A stretch of DNA of 64,000 nt from Schistocephalus solidus. Lineage: Eukaryota; Platyhelminthes; Cestoda; Diphyllobothriidea; Diphyllobothriidae. The stretch is taken from assembly GCA_017591395.1 (NCBI GenBank), contig WEDG01003265.1:25177-89176 (forward strand). Reading direction: 5' to 3'. This document shows, piece after piece, positions 45,121-55,192 of the stretch. Position numbers and translations under genes: made by a program. Under the pieces are notes generated by a model, which was not told the DNA's origin, ran no database searches, and was given only the letters and a program-made list of their open reading frames with translations. Within the stretch, counting starts at the first letter, position 1. Every line of letters starts with the position of its first letter.

Positions 45121-45480
45121 CCGACCTAAATACGCGAGTGGCAACAAGCTAATTGTTTGGACCTTGTATTGACAAAGGCGCCTGACAGCGTAGATGTTGT
45201 GAACCGTCTATCCCCACTGGGCAAAAGTGATCACGTAGTCCTACAATGGGAATATTCACTCTTCTCTGTCCCCGATGGAAGCATCACAGTCAAACGCAAC
45301 CTATGGCGTGGAGACTTTACCCAAATGAAAATTGATGTGCGCCATTTAGATTGGGATGAAACATTCACCGGGTGTATTCTCGAGGATTGGTTGCAATTTA
45401 AGGACGTATTACAAGGACTTATCACCAACTACTGCCCTAATTTGAAAAAAAGATCACGAACAGGCCCCAGTGGTTAACGA
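45121..45480 (+). pseudogene. LINE endonuclease end and linker
   Basis: Reads LDLVLTKAPDSVDVV, LGKSDHVVLQWEYSLFSV (with the S-D-H catalytic motif), WRGDFTQMKIDVRHLDW and LKDVLQGLITNYCP-like sequence. It matches the frame-shifted region of the copy at 22723-25290 and shows which frame is authentic there. It ends at the LTR. Confidence 0.65.
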
Positions 45481-45498
45481 ACACACTGAAGAGTGAAG

Positions 45499-45989
45499 TG
45501 TAGTGTAGACGAGGGTCGAAACTGCTAAGAACCGAGGTGTACAAAATAAATTAACGCTAAGTGGAGAATTGTGTCTAAACTACAAACGACAAAAGGACGG
45601 CAAAAATGTCAGAGGATTGTTAGAATGCAGACTCACGAACAACGCAGCTTCTAGATAGCGAGTGTTGTTGAGGATTGTAATGAACTCTGAGCTAGATCCA
45701 AAAAAGCTATGCATCAAGGATGAAGAGCAGAGTCAGGAGTTCAATTGAGACGGCGATCAGTAGAATGCAATCGAGAAATGAAGATCAATCGTTGCAATTG
45801 ACTGCAAGTAATTGAGAGAGATCAGTACAATCAAGATTGCAGCGGTGACATGCAGCAGCGAAAACAGAAGACGTCCAACATGCCGGTTGAAGCTGGCTGT
45901 TGTTTTTAGTTAGCACATTGAAACAAGGGATCATAAAGATTCAGGTGAACAAGAAAGATACAAAGATGTAAATTGTAAAAATACCTGCA
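45499..45989 (-). repeat. 3' LTR of the Gypsy element
   Basis: About 491 bases, TG...CA ends on the element strand (TGCAGGTATTT...ACACTACA). I count about a dozen differences, including a few single-base indels, from the other LTR. Confidence 0.9.
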
Positions 45990-46002
45990 CAACTCCCCCA
46001 CC
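45990..46002 (-). other. Polypurine tract
   Basis: On the minus strand GGTGGGGGAGTTG stands directly before the 3' LTR, the expected place for plus-strand priming. Confidence 0.65.
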
Positions 46003-46049
46003 AGAGCGTTTGTTGTACAAAAAAACGCTCGATGAAAAAAAGCAAAAAA

Positions 46050-46877
46050 TTATACGACAAAGTCCTTAAGATTGGCAGGAAAATGGATATGTCTACCAGA
46101 ACGAGAGCAAATGCGTTGTGGTGAAGAAGAAGAAGAAGTAGCAAAACATGTGGGTGGGGTGGTCGAGTTTGAAGGTTGAGTGGAAGGGACCGAAATAGGT
46201 GGAATGGGTGGTGACGGTGCGGAGTAATTGGATGGAGCAACGGGCGGTGGGACGCACTCAAGATAAGCTGGCTTGAGTCTGTCGATGGAAACTGTGTCAG
46301 TCTTTTTAGTCTTCTGTATGACGTAATACTTGTCCATCCGTTGAAGCACCTTGTATGGGCCATCATAAGGGGAACAAAGAGGCTTGCGAACTGCGTCGTG
46401 CCGGACGAAGACGAATGGAGCAGATTTAAGGTCGTCTTGCACAACAACGCGTTTGGATGTCAGGCGAGTGGGAGTTGGACGCAATTGAGCCATGCGCTGT
46501 TTCATTTGTTGAACGAGAGCATTCGACAAGCTAGTGTCTACAGTGAGAGGCTGCACAAAGTCGCCGGGCAGGCGGAGAGATGTACCGTATACAAGTTCTG
46601 CCGTAGTACATTGAATGTCCTCTTTGACAGATGATCGAAGCTGCAGAGTACTAGATTTACGCAGATCAGCAATGGACTCGTCTTCTAGTTGGAGGTCTGC
46701 ATGCTTTGCCAGGTCGAATTTGGATGACAAGGTGTTGATGTCCGGTCTCGATAATGCATCAGCGACGACATTGTCGCTGCCTCGGACATAGCGGATATCA
46801 GCAGTAAACTGGGAGATATATTCTAGGTGACGCACTTTTCTGGGCGAGAACCTATCTGGTTTGAGCCCTGAGGGCAT
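46050..46877 (-). pseudogene. Gypsy pol: RNase H end joined to integrase C-terminus
   Basis: A 275-codon frame. The first part is the RNase H end (HLEYISQFTADIRYVRGS, NVVADALSRPD). After about residue 75 it jumps to the region following the integrase catalytic core (CTTAELVYGTSLRLPGDF), then a GPY/F-like module (SPYDGPYKVLQRMDKYYVI) and a Pro/Ser-rich tail ending HFPANLKDFVV. The zinc-binding HHCC and DDE core, about 250 residues in the family, are absent without breaking the frame. It could not integrate on its own. Confidence 0.75.
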
Positions 46878-46995
46878 AAGTTAGAGGTTTGCGGTCGGTT
46901 CGAACCCGAAAATCTCTTCCCTCTAATAGGTGGCGAAAATGACGAATAGCCAGGTATATAGCCAGGAGCTCGCGAGAGAAAGTACTGTAGCGAGT

Positions 46996-48525
46996 CTACG
47001 CCAGTTGTAGCTTTTGTGAAAAGAAAGCCAATGGCTGCAACTGGTTATTCACCTGTTGATGTAAGACTGCACCGACAGCCCTGTTGGAAGCGTCAGTGGT
47101 CAAAATAAACTGCGTAGAAGCGTCAGAGTTGAGGTGGTGCAGCATGCTCGCATCAGTGAGGGCCTTCTTGGCTGCCTCAAAAGCTGAGTGAGCTGCCGGT
47201 GAAAGTTCAATCGGCTTGGCTTTCGACTTCAAAAAATCAGTCAATGGAGCCAGTATTGCCGCACAGTTGGGAATGAAACGTCGGTAATAATTGATAAGTC
47301 CAATGAAACGTCGCAGTTGTGTGAGGGTCTTCGGAGATGGAAAAGATAAAACGCTTTGCACCTTCTCTGAAAGTGGTGTGATTCCATGCTGATCGACGTG
47401 ATGACCAAGGAAATCAAGAGAAGGAACGCCAAAAAGACATTTGTCGACGTTTAATTGCAAACCATGTTGCTGGAAACGATCGAACACTTGACGCAAGTGT
47501 GATGCATGTTCCACTGGCGAAGAACTTGCGACGAGTATGTCATCAATATAGACAAAAGTAAACGAAAGACCGCGCAAGACCTCATCAATAAACCGCTGGA
47601 AGGATTGGGTGGCGTTACGCAAACCGAAAGGCATGCGGAGAAATTCGAACAAGCCAAAAGGCGTTGTAATGGCGGTCTTGGGGATGTCTTCCTCAGCGAC
47701 CGGTATTTGATGATATGCTCTCACAAGGTCGATCTTGGAGAAAATAGTCTTTCCAGCCAACATATGCGAAAAATCTTGAATATGAGGAATGGGATACCGA
47801 TCGGGGACAGTTGCTCTGTTCAAAGCATGATAATCCCCACATGGCCTCCAATCATCGGCTGATTTCTTGGGGACCATGTGCAGAGGAGAGGCCCATGGGC
47901 TGGAAGAAGGGCGAATAATCCCCAAATTTAACATGTGTTCGAACTCACTTCTAGCCACCCGCAAATTTTCTGGATGAAGCCTACGTGGGTGGGCATGAAC
48001 GGGTTGCCCTGTGGTAACTATGCGATGCTTAACTGTGTGCTGAACTTTTTCGGTAAACTGACAAGGTTTAGTGAGGGACGGATAGTCCTTCAAAATGTCA
48101 GCAAATGGCGAACTTGGAATAGTCAAGTGTATGCCAACCGAAGGTTTAGAGGTGACCGTACCGACGGTGAAAAGTCTGGTTGTAGTACCAATGAGTCGAC
48201 GATGCTTCAAATCAACTGAAAGGCCGAAATGTGAGAGGAAATCGGCTCCAATAATCGGTGACTGGACGTCGGCTAGGATAAAGACCCATTGGAAACATCG
48301 CCTTAGACTAAGGTTAAGAGTTAGGGACTGTTGTCCGAATGTGTGGATGACGGTGTTGTTAGCAGCCTGCAATGAGAACTGCGAAGGCTTGAGGTGGTGA
48401 CGCATAGGAGGCGGGATAACACTAACCTCAGCACCGGTATCTACAAGAAAACGGAGACCACTCGACTTATCGGTTATGTAGAAGAGGTGACTGGGTCGCG
48501 GTTGGCCAGCAGCAGTCGTCGCCAT
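46996..48525 (-). pseudogene. Gypsy pol: protease, RT, RNase H (N-terminal part)
   Basis: 509 codons. The protease active site is DTGAEVS at residues 29-35 with a later [11 protein letters not shown] flap/terminal motif. RT covers about 170-370 with [13 protein letters not shown] (first Asp), [19 protein letters not shown] and [11 protein letters not shown] (YIDD at about 326-329). RNase H starts [19 protein letters not shown] near 470. The frame ends in TAG after FFSQKLQLA; RNase H residues continue past this stop and a second stop before a frame shift into the next pol piece. The ATG overlaps the gag stop (TAATG). Confidence 0.85.
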
Positions 48526-49481
48526 TACTGACTGGCGTTGTCATTTAACTGTTGCGGCTTCTGTGGGAATTTGCACGGCGGAATACACTTGCGTGCTTTC
48601 ACGCCATAGGTACGATGGTACCAGCACACGGTCAGTGGCTGCCGTTCCCATGATTTGGACCGTCGACGTTGATATGTTTGACGACTATTTGACTGGAGAT
48701 TGTTGATGATAGAACACATGTTGCTGACTTGCGTGCATAAAAGGCGTACGGTATCCTTTAAATCTTCATAATCACTGCTACGCACGATATCTGACGCTTG
48801 CGAAAGGTCAGATGATGGTGCGGCCCGTCGATAGGCACAAAAGCACGATGATAACGTCACATAGGGAGGGTCACGTTCTGACTTTGGAGTGCCTTGATGA
48901 GCATGAGTGTCAATATTATCAGTTTTGGAAGTGGACACCGATGTCTGTTAAAGACTAGAACATGCGGTACCGCTTGGGTAGCATTCCATGATTCTGTCTG
49001 CATGAGTGGCTAGTTTATCCAATGAGGTGCTCGTGTAGAGCATAGCCAATACCTGCTGCATGGGCAGGGGAAGCTTATGAAGCCAGATCTGTCGGAAAAT
49101 TGCATCATCCATATGATGACCAGCAATCAAAGAACGCATGTGTCGCATAAGTTGGGAAGGTGTTTGATCGCCAAGTTCGACTTGCGTGAAAAGCTCACGC
49201 AGCATTCGGTTGGCCGACTTAGCCACACGATTAATTACAGCATCCTTCAACTGGGTGTATGGCTCCTCAGCAGGGAAAGGATCAAGGAGGTCCTCGACGT
49301 CAACGGCAACATCAAAAGGAAGTGATTGCACTACGTATGAATAACGCGTGCGTTCACTGGTGATACGGTGCGTCGAGAAAACTGCCTCGATCTGCCTAAA
49401 CCATACGCAAGGGTTGCTCGGCGTAAATGGGGACAATTTGAAAGAGAGGCTATGGACGTCAAGAGAGTGCGTTAGTCTCAT
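48525..49481 (-). pseudogene. Gypsy gag with one in-frame stop
   Basis: The first half (49481-48948) has a capsid-like helical region: NPCVWFRQIEAVF, YVVQSLPFDVAVDVEDLL, and LMRHMRSLIAGHHMDD. A TAA at 48948-48950 interrupts the frame, which resumes unchanged and ends with a Cys/His cluster (CWYHRTYGVKARKCIPPC), a C-x2-H-x9-C-x3-C spacing instead of the standard CCHC knuckle. Its stop overlaps the pol start. Confidence 0.75.
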
Positions 49482-49519
49482 TGTCCGTCATAGTAAGTGA
49501 TATGGTGCGTAATGATAGA

Positions 49520-49534
49520 AAAGCGGGGTCACCA
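49520..49534 (-). other. Primer-binding site candidate
   Basis: Four bases after the 5' LTR the minus strand reads TGGTGACCCCGCTT, beginning with the TGG that pairs with a tRNA CCA end. I cannot name the tRNA with confidence. Confidence 0.55.
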
Positions 49535-49538
49535 ATTT

Positions 49539-50027
49539 TGTAGTGTAGACGAGGGTCGAAACTGCTAAAAACCGAGGTGTACAAAATAAATTAACGCTAA
49601 GTGGAGAATTGTGTCTAAACTACAAACGACAAAAGGACGGCAAAAATGTCCGAGGATTGTTATAATGCAGACTCACGAAAAACGCAGCTTCTAGATATCG
49701 AGTGTTGTTGAGGATTGTAATGAACTCTGAGCTAGATCCAGAAAGCTATGCATAAAGGATGAAGAGCAGAATCAGGAGTTCAATTGAGACGGCGATCAGT
49801 AGAATGCAATCGAGAAATGAAGATCAATCGTTGCAATTGACTGCAAGTAATTGAGAGAGATCAGTACAATCAAGATTGCAGCGGTGACATGCAGCAGCGA
49901 AAACAGAAGACGTCCAACATGCCGGTTGAAGCTGGCTGTTGTTTTAGTTAGCACATTAAAACAAGGGATCATAAAGATTCAGGTGAACAAGAAAGATACA
50001 AAGATGTAAATTGTACAAATACCTACA
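49539..50027 (-). repeat. 5' LTR of the Gypsy element
   Basis: 489 bases, TGTAGGTATTT...ACACTACA on the element strand. It holds the promoter by position, but I see no clear TATA box. Confidence 0.9.
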
Positions 50028-50335
50028 ATATAGAGTTTTTAAAATTTTTCACCCTACATAGTCTCACTAAAGGTCATGCAGATTTACGTCAAAAGGATGG
50101 AATATAAAGGTTAATTCTAGAAATAAAGTTGAAATTTTGTAAGTTTACCTTATTTCCAGTGAAGAATAATTTGCAGTAACTGGTATACCATTTGATATAA
50201 TTTTTCATCCTGCATAGCCTCTTCGCTAATTCTATTTTCTGTTTAAACTCGTTACCAAGCAGATATTTGCTTGCAGTGCCTTGCTTAAAACACATATTTC
50301 AAATATGACATCTTTTATTCCGCAAAACTTCACTA
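50028..50335. other. Short non-coding interval before LINE C
   Basis: Probably the 5' UTR of the family-C LINE that follows. Two similar lines occur (TTTTTCACCCTACATAGTCT near 50046 and TTTTTCATCCTGCATAGCCT near 50201), suggesting a local duplication of about 155 bases. Confidence 0.4.
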
Positions 50336-50389
50336 GTGACAATTTTCCTTTCGTATTATCGAATTGAAAAATACTTATATTTTAAAATC

Positions 50390-50854
50390 AATATGAAACC
50401 CCAGTCAGTGCTTAGACGCAAACATCCATTTCGCGTAAAACTTCCACTAGAGCAACCCACCTTAAGAATGAAGAAATTAGACCTTGACGCCCTGGAAAAC
50501 TTTAAAACCTTTATGTCTAAATATGGTTCTCTCTTCACGATCCTTGGTACCATTTTTGAGGGAAAGTTGTCTTCACTCACTTCTCAACAATGCGTGAAAC
50601 TAGAGCCTTTTATAAACATGGTCAGTACCGAGTCAATTGACCGACATAAGCGAAGTTTCAATTTTCATTTAAAAAACGTCCCCAAGAGTAAAATCCCCCT
50701 GGACGTTGCATTTCATTTTCTTTACTCATGCGGCTTTAACTTTAAAGTCGCTGAAGCTAAAAGGTTGTCTTCCCGCAGCAAACACCCGCCAGTTCTGGTT
50801 AAACTTTTTCAGCGATTGAAGTTGACCTTATTTGCTCTAAGCATGAGCACATAG
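50390..50854 (+). pseudogene. Family-C LINE ORF1, first half
   Basis: Reads MKPQSVLRRKHPFRVK, then FNFHLKNVPKSKIPLD, AFHFLYSCGFNFKVAEAKRL and HPPVLVKLFQRLKLTL. The last three form an RRM-like beta-alpha-beta pattern with a basic strand ('PPVLVKL'), as in ORF1 nucleic-acid-binding domains of LINEs. A stop at 50852 separates it from the continuation. I chose the ATG at 50390 rather than the ORF's first ATG because the upstream residues look like UTR. Confidence 0.55.
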
Positions 50855-50878
50855 CTCAATATTTGAAAAAAAAACAAG

Positions 50879-51319
50879 TTGTTTATCTGTAGGGATAAAA
50901 CCCCAATGGAACGTCGGGTTTCACCCTCATTAGCAAACAAAAAGCCTTCGTCTACACCTTCAATATCAAAAGTTATCTCAGAGGTTTATCCTGTAGCAAA
51001 TGCAAGCCCACGGCCCTCCGGATCGACCGGAATTTCGATTCCAGCTGAATTTTCACCCGTTAATCTTGTTCCTGGTTTGAGTGAAATTGTGGCAAGGCCT
51101 CTTCTTTCACACCCCAAGCAAACCATGCCTGTTATAGCTACCAAATCTACTAAACCTAAGAAAACTCCTAGAAATTCTGAATCATTGGCACATCCAGGCA
51201 TTAAAATCAGTAAGGTCATTACCGATGGGAAACCAGCTAACCCATCAGCATCTACAACAGCTGCGAATGCTAACGTTAGCATCTTTCCCAACCAAAAAGT
51301 GTCCGAAATCCCCAAATAA
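50879..51319 (+). pseudogene. Family-C LINE ORF1, Ser/Pro-rich continuation
   Basis: A low-complexity Ser/Pro/Lys-rich frame (NKKPSSTPSISKVISEVY, KSTKPKKTPRNSESL) ending at 51319. It is probably a disordered basic linker between the RRM-like region and the proline-rich end. Whether it was once one ORF with the previous piece cannot be decided from one copy. Confidence 0.5.
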
Positions 51320-51554
51320 TTAACGCTTCTAATTATGTTACCAGTTTTTCGAAATCATTTATTCCTTTTTCAAATGCACGTTTTCCGCCAATTTATGCTA
51401 ACTTCCCTCAAAATCTCATTTCTATGCCACCCCCTATCTTTCAAACGCCACAATATAGCCTTCATTTCCAAGGTTTTCATCCAAATATGCCGTTGTACAA
51501 TAATTTCAGTTCTCTTAACAGTAACATTTCGACAAATTGTAGACCAGAGCAATT

Positions 51555-52205
51555 TTGTTTCCCACCTTTTGTTTCTTCTTTCCAGTTTTCTTCGCCACCA
51601 AATTATCCTTTTTTATAAATACTGATGAGCGTAACCTGCAGCTCAGGAATACGCTCAGCTTAGTTTCACTCAATGCGAGATCAACTGTAAATAAGATGGC
51701 TGAGCTTAGAACAGTAGCCTTTGAGCTTGATCCAGATGTGCTGTGCATCACTGAATCCTGGGCTCACTCTCTTATTTCTGACTCAACGCTTGCTATAGAT
51801 AATTTCAATTTGTACCGACAAGACCGCGCTGAAAAACGTGGCGGTGGTTACCTCATTTATATTAAGTCAACCTTTGTACATTTCCCTTTTCAGCTGAGCA
51901 TTTCGTCCTTTTCTGGAAATGTATGCTTTGCTTCAGTCATCCTCCCTAACAGAAAAAAAGGCTTAATTGGCTGTGTCTATAATCCTCCGTGTTATTCTGG
52001 CAATGAAAGCGAGCTCTGTGAACTATTTGAAAAAGTTGCAGACACTCAGTTTGATGTCAAAATAATCGTAGGTGATTTTAATCTGCCAGACATTGACTGG
52101 CAGGCCAATTCCTCTCCGCCTAAACATCAGAAATTGGTCGATACTATTAACTTTTCAAACATGTCCCAACTGGTCAGGTCAGTTACTGAAATGACAACAT
52201 TTTAG
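51555..52205 (+). pseudogene. Family-C LINE endonuclease
   Basis: SLVSLNARSTVNKMAELR, VLCITESWAHSLISDS (Glu), KRGGGYLIYIKSTF, LIGCVYNPPCYSG, IIVGDFNLPDIDW (D-x-N), LVRSVTEMT, then a shift; the S-D-H motif survives in another frame as TSDHE near 52265. It closely matches the minus-strand copy at 40670-41281. Confidence 0.75.
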
Positions 52206-52559
52206 ATTTAATTTTTACAAATGATGTCCACCCTCTCTATGAATTTTCATCATGATCTTTTCACAAGTGATCACGAATAATTCACTGTTGTTTTCCAGTC
52301 CCCCTTCTTACGAAGCCTGAGGTTAAATGCAATAACCTCGACTTTGCTAACACAAACCATGAAATGATAAATAATTTCGTAAGCACTCTAGATTGGCATA
52401 GCATATTCGCAATCAACGATCCAAACTTTTTTCTGTGAGCTATTGCAGAGCCACACAGAAAAAATCCGGGATTTATTCCGTTTAAGATTTTTAATTCAAA
52501 TACAGCTTCTTCTACTGTTCCGCATTTTCTCCAGAACAGACTTAAACAATTACGAAAGC

Positions 52560-54310
52560 AACTTAAAGATACATCTAAAATCTCTTTGTCAGTTCACTTA
52601 AGGATTGCACAAATATTTGAATTAGCATCGAAAATTAGGCTCGCAAGAGATAAGCGTAGGGAGTCTCGAGCACTAAGTGATGGCAATTCATCCAAATCTG
52701 TTGCTCATGTCTTCCATGTTCGGTCATCGGCTAAGCGTCTGAATGTAACTCCGCCCTTACTCGACTGTAACAAAATATTTGTTACAGACGATTTGGGCAA
52801 AGCAGAGTTGTTAAATTTGTTTTTTGCCAACCACTTTACCACTGAAACTAGCCCCACTCCCACAATTCCTCTGCTTTCAAATTCGCTTCTAACAACCATT
52901 AATTTCTAGCCTTCACGTATTCAAAAAGAAATAGCTCACCTTCAAAATTCACAGTCGGTTGGAACTGATAACATTCCAAACTCACTTATTAAGCAGTTAA
53001 GGGATTTTCCACCTTTACTAAGCAAATTATTCTCAGTATTTCTCTAAAATGGTTTCTTCCCCGATTATTGGAAAACTTCTATTATAATACCCGTTTTTAA
53101 ATCTGGTTCGCAATCTCACATTCATAACTATCTCGGTGTTCATAAAACGCCCTCTCTTGCTGAACTCTTCGAAAAACTAATTGCAAAACAAATCACCGAT
53201 TTTTGCTTAAGCAGTCAAATTATCAACTTTACCCAACACGGCTTCTTACCGGACCGCTCTTGTGAAACCTGCCACATGTCTTTTCTAAATCTAATAACCT
53301 CTCTTCGTAATGATCATCAATCTATAGTTGTTATCTATTTTGATCTTAGTAAGGCATTCGATAAAGTGCCTCATAAACGACTTCTAGCGAAACTAGAAGC
53401 TATAGGATTTCGTAGTCCCCTTACTGACTTTATTAGATCATACCTAAATGATCGAAAACAAAAGGTTTGAGTAGGTTTCTCATACTCAAGTGCTACCCCT
53501 ATTGTTAGTGGTGTCCTTCAAGGTACCGTATTATGTCCTTTGTTGTTCTTACTGTATATAACTGATATTTCATCGATAGTTAAACATTCTCAATCTTTTA
53601 TTTATGCTGATGACCTCAAATGCGTGTATTTCTTCTCTAACTCTACGACCTAGAACAAATTCATTCAGACTTAGGCGCTCTTTTGACCTGAAGCTCCACA
53701 TGGCTAATGGAGTTCTCACCTACTAATTGTCGCTACATGAGTTTTGGGCCTGTAAGAATGCCACAACCTCTTATTTTTGAAGGTTGCCCTATGATTGAAT
53801 GTTCCTCCGTCAATAAATTAGATCTTTCGCCTCATGCCGATAGAATTACGGCCAAAGCTGCTCAGATTTGCGGCTTTATTTCTTATAATTTCTACCTTCC
53901 TGAAATTAAATTAAGACTTTATCGTATGTTTGTACTTCCCATTCTTGAATTTTGCTGTCCTTTCTTCGGTTTAATGAACGAAACTAGCCGTTCAAAAATT
54001 GAAAATGTCCAAAGATATTTCACAAAAAATCCTATTTCCGACTCTTTTAACTACTTCCTACTCAACAAGATGCCAGCTGATGAAGCTAAAATTTATTTGG
54101 GTCAGGAGACTTGACGCAGGCTTTTGTCTCCTTTTCCGACTAAATAATAGTTCAAATCTCCCCAAGCTTTCTGTCATTACACCCGTTAGTCTTCCTTATA
54201 ACCTAAGAAATTCTGCACTAATTATACCTCCCCCTGCATCCTCTACGTGTAAACGCTCTCTCTTCTTTGCTTCTAGGTATAGTTTTCTTTGGAATAACTT
54301 GCCAATTTAA
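52560..54310 (+). pseudogene. Family-C LINE reverse transcriptase, frame-broken
   Basis: 52586-52909 (SVHLRIAQIFELASK, LNLFFANHFTTETS), 53276-53470 (VIYFDLSKAFDKVPHKRLL), then FIYADDLKCVYF near 53600 with the catalytic YADD kept, 53707-54114 (FGPVRMPQPLIFEGC, VLPILEFCCPFFGLM) and 53999-54310 (IWVRRLDAGFCLLFRLN, FLWNNLPI). Stops occur near 52909, 53048, 53470 and 53653. Confidence 0.7.
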
Positions 54311-55065
54311 ATTAGGTCGTTAACTAGTCTATCTGCATTCAAGTGAAGACTGCATATTTATCTTAACACTTATACTATTAACCTTTTATTTTCCTCATCT
54401 TTTCCCAGTAGCTTTCCCCATGACTCGGAAAAAGGACCATTGGGAATTTAAGTGACCCTCTTGAAACTATATTTTCGCTACCTCGGGTCGCCCGTGAACT
54501 ATGATGTCTCCTTATATCACCAGTCATCCAAACGATGACGTCATTCGGACGTACACATTCGGTGGTCCACAGTCTAAAATGCTACCGTTTCTTTGGATAC
54601 TAACCATCATCAGAATTCAATTCTGGATCCTAAGATGCTAAGGACTTAAGTTCATTGAAGCATTTTTGTGAGATTTTGTTTCATACGCCTAAGTGATCAA
54701 GAACGAATCACCTCGACGTTTCATTATCTCATTCTGAAATGCTACTACCGTATTACCCTACTCTACCACCTGACCATTTTTTTCCTAAGCAGTTTTTTCT
54801 CCTACCTTTTTATTAAAAAAATGAAGGCTTATTGAACTCTGCCTCCATTTTTATGGTAGGAGTTTTTTTCACTGCCTATTTTTTCTAGTTCACCATTAAT
54901 TTTAAAACATCGCTAACTGTTGACATAGCAGGATAAGTTATGTATTTGTACATTTTATCTGCACACATTGTCATAACTTTATTTCGTTACTAATGTTTGC
55001 TTAGACAGTGCCTTGCCGGTGCTAACCAAATATAAATTCTAAAAATTCTAAAATTCTAAACCCTT

Positions 55066-55192
55066 TGTTCAACGTCCATTATATATCGGCCTTTTTAAAT
55101 TTGTTGTCATTGACATCAATAGGGAGCTCAAAGGCTTCGCCATATTACCCTTAATAAAACTGAACTGAACTGAACTGAACTGAACTGAACAG
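55066..55192 (+). repeat. Family-B LINE 3' end, inserted at the tail of LINE C
   Basis: AATAGGGAGCTCAAAGGCTT then CGCCATATTACCCTTAATAA is a family-B 3' terminus: AGGG pairs with CCCT and GGC with GCC. It is followed by six ACTGA-type units (ACTGA/ACTGAAC repeats, 55158-55192). Only about 90 bases upstream of the tail are present, so it is an extreme 5' truncation. Confidence 0.65.

Larger units (their letters stand above)
43230..45498 (+). mobile_element. Family-B-related LINE, cut off at the Gypsy element
   Basis: ORF1 remnants (YEENYCGGCQTLASKLNQLE near 43360, IVHGLRES near 43988, RPLNVILEN near 44168), endonuclease (44580-45300) and linker up to TNTLKSEV at 45497, where the Gypsy LTR begins. 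It parallels the copy at 19955-25463 domain by domain but is strongly diverged and has several frame shifts and stops. Confidence 0.65.
45499..50027 (-). mobile_element. Gypsy-type LTR retrotransposon, integrase-deleted
   Basis: Two direct LTRs (45499-45989 and 49539-50027), a primer-binding site, a polypurine tract, gag, protease, RT, RNase H and an integrase tail, all reading on the minus strand in Gypsy order. The integrase zinc and DDE core are missing, gag has one stop, and RNase H has stops and a shift. Flanks outside the LTRs do not show a matching 4-6 base duplication. Confidence 0.85.
50336..55065 (+). mobile_element. Family-C LINE, near full-length plus-strand copy
   Basis: ORF1 (50390-51320 and a proline-rich extension to about 51620), endonuclease (51620-52205), RT (52560-54310), protein end EKGPLGI near 54450, 3' UTR, hairpin AGTGCC/GGTGCT (55007-55023) and a tail of ATTCTAAA repeats to 55065. 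RT carries several stops and shifts. A 3'-only relative lies at 19370-19815 and an inverted partial copy at 37697-41762. Confidence 0.8.
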
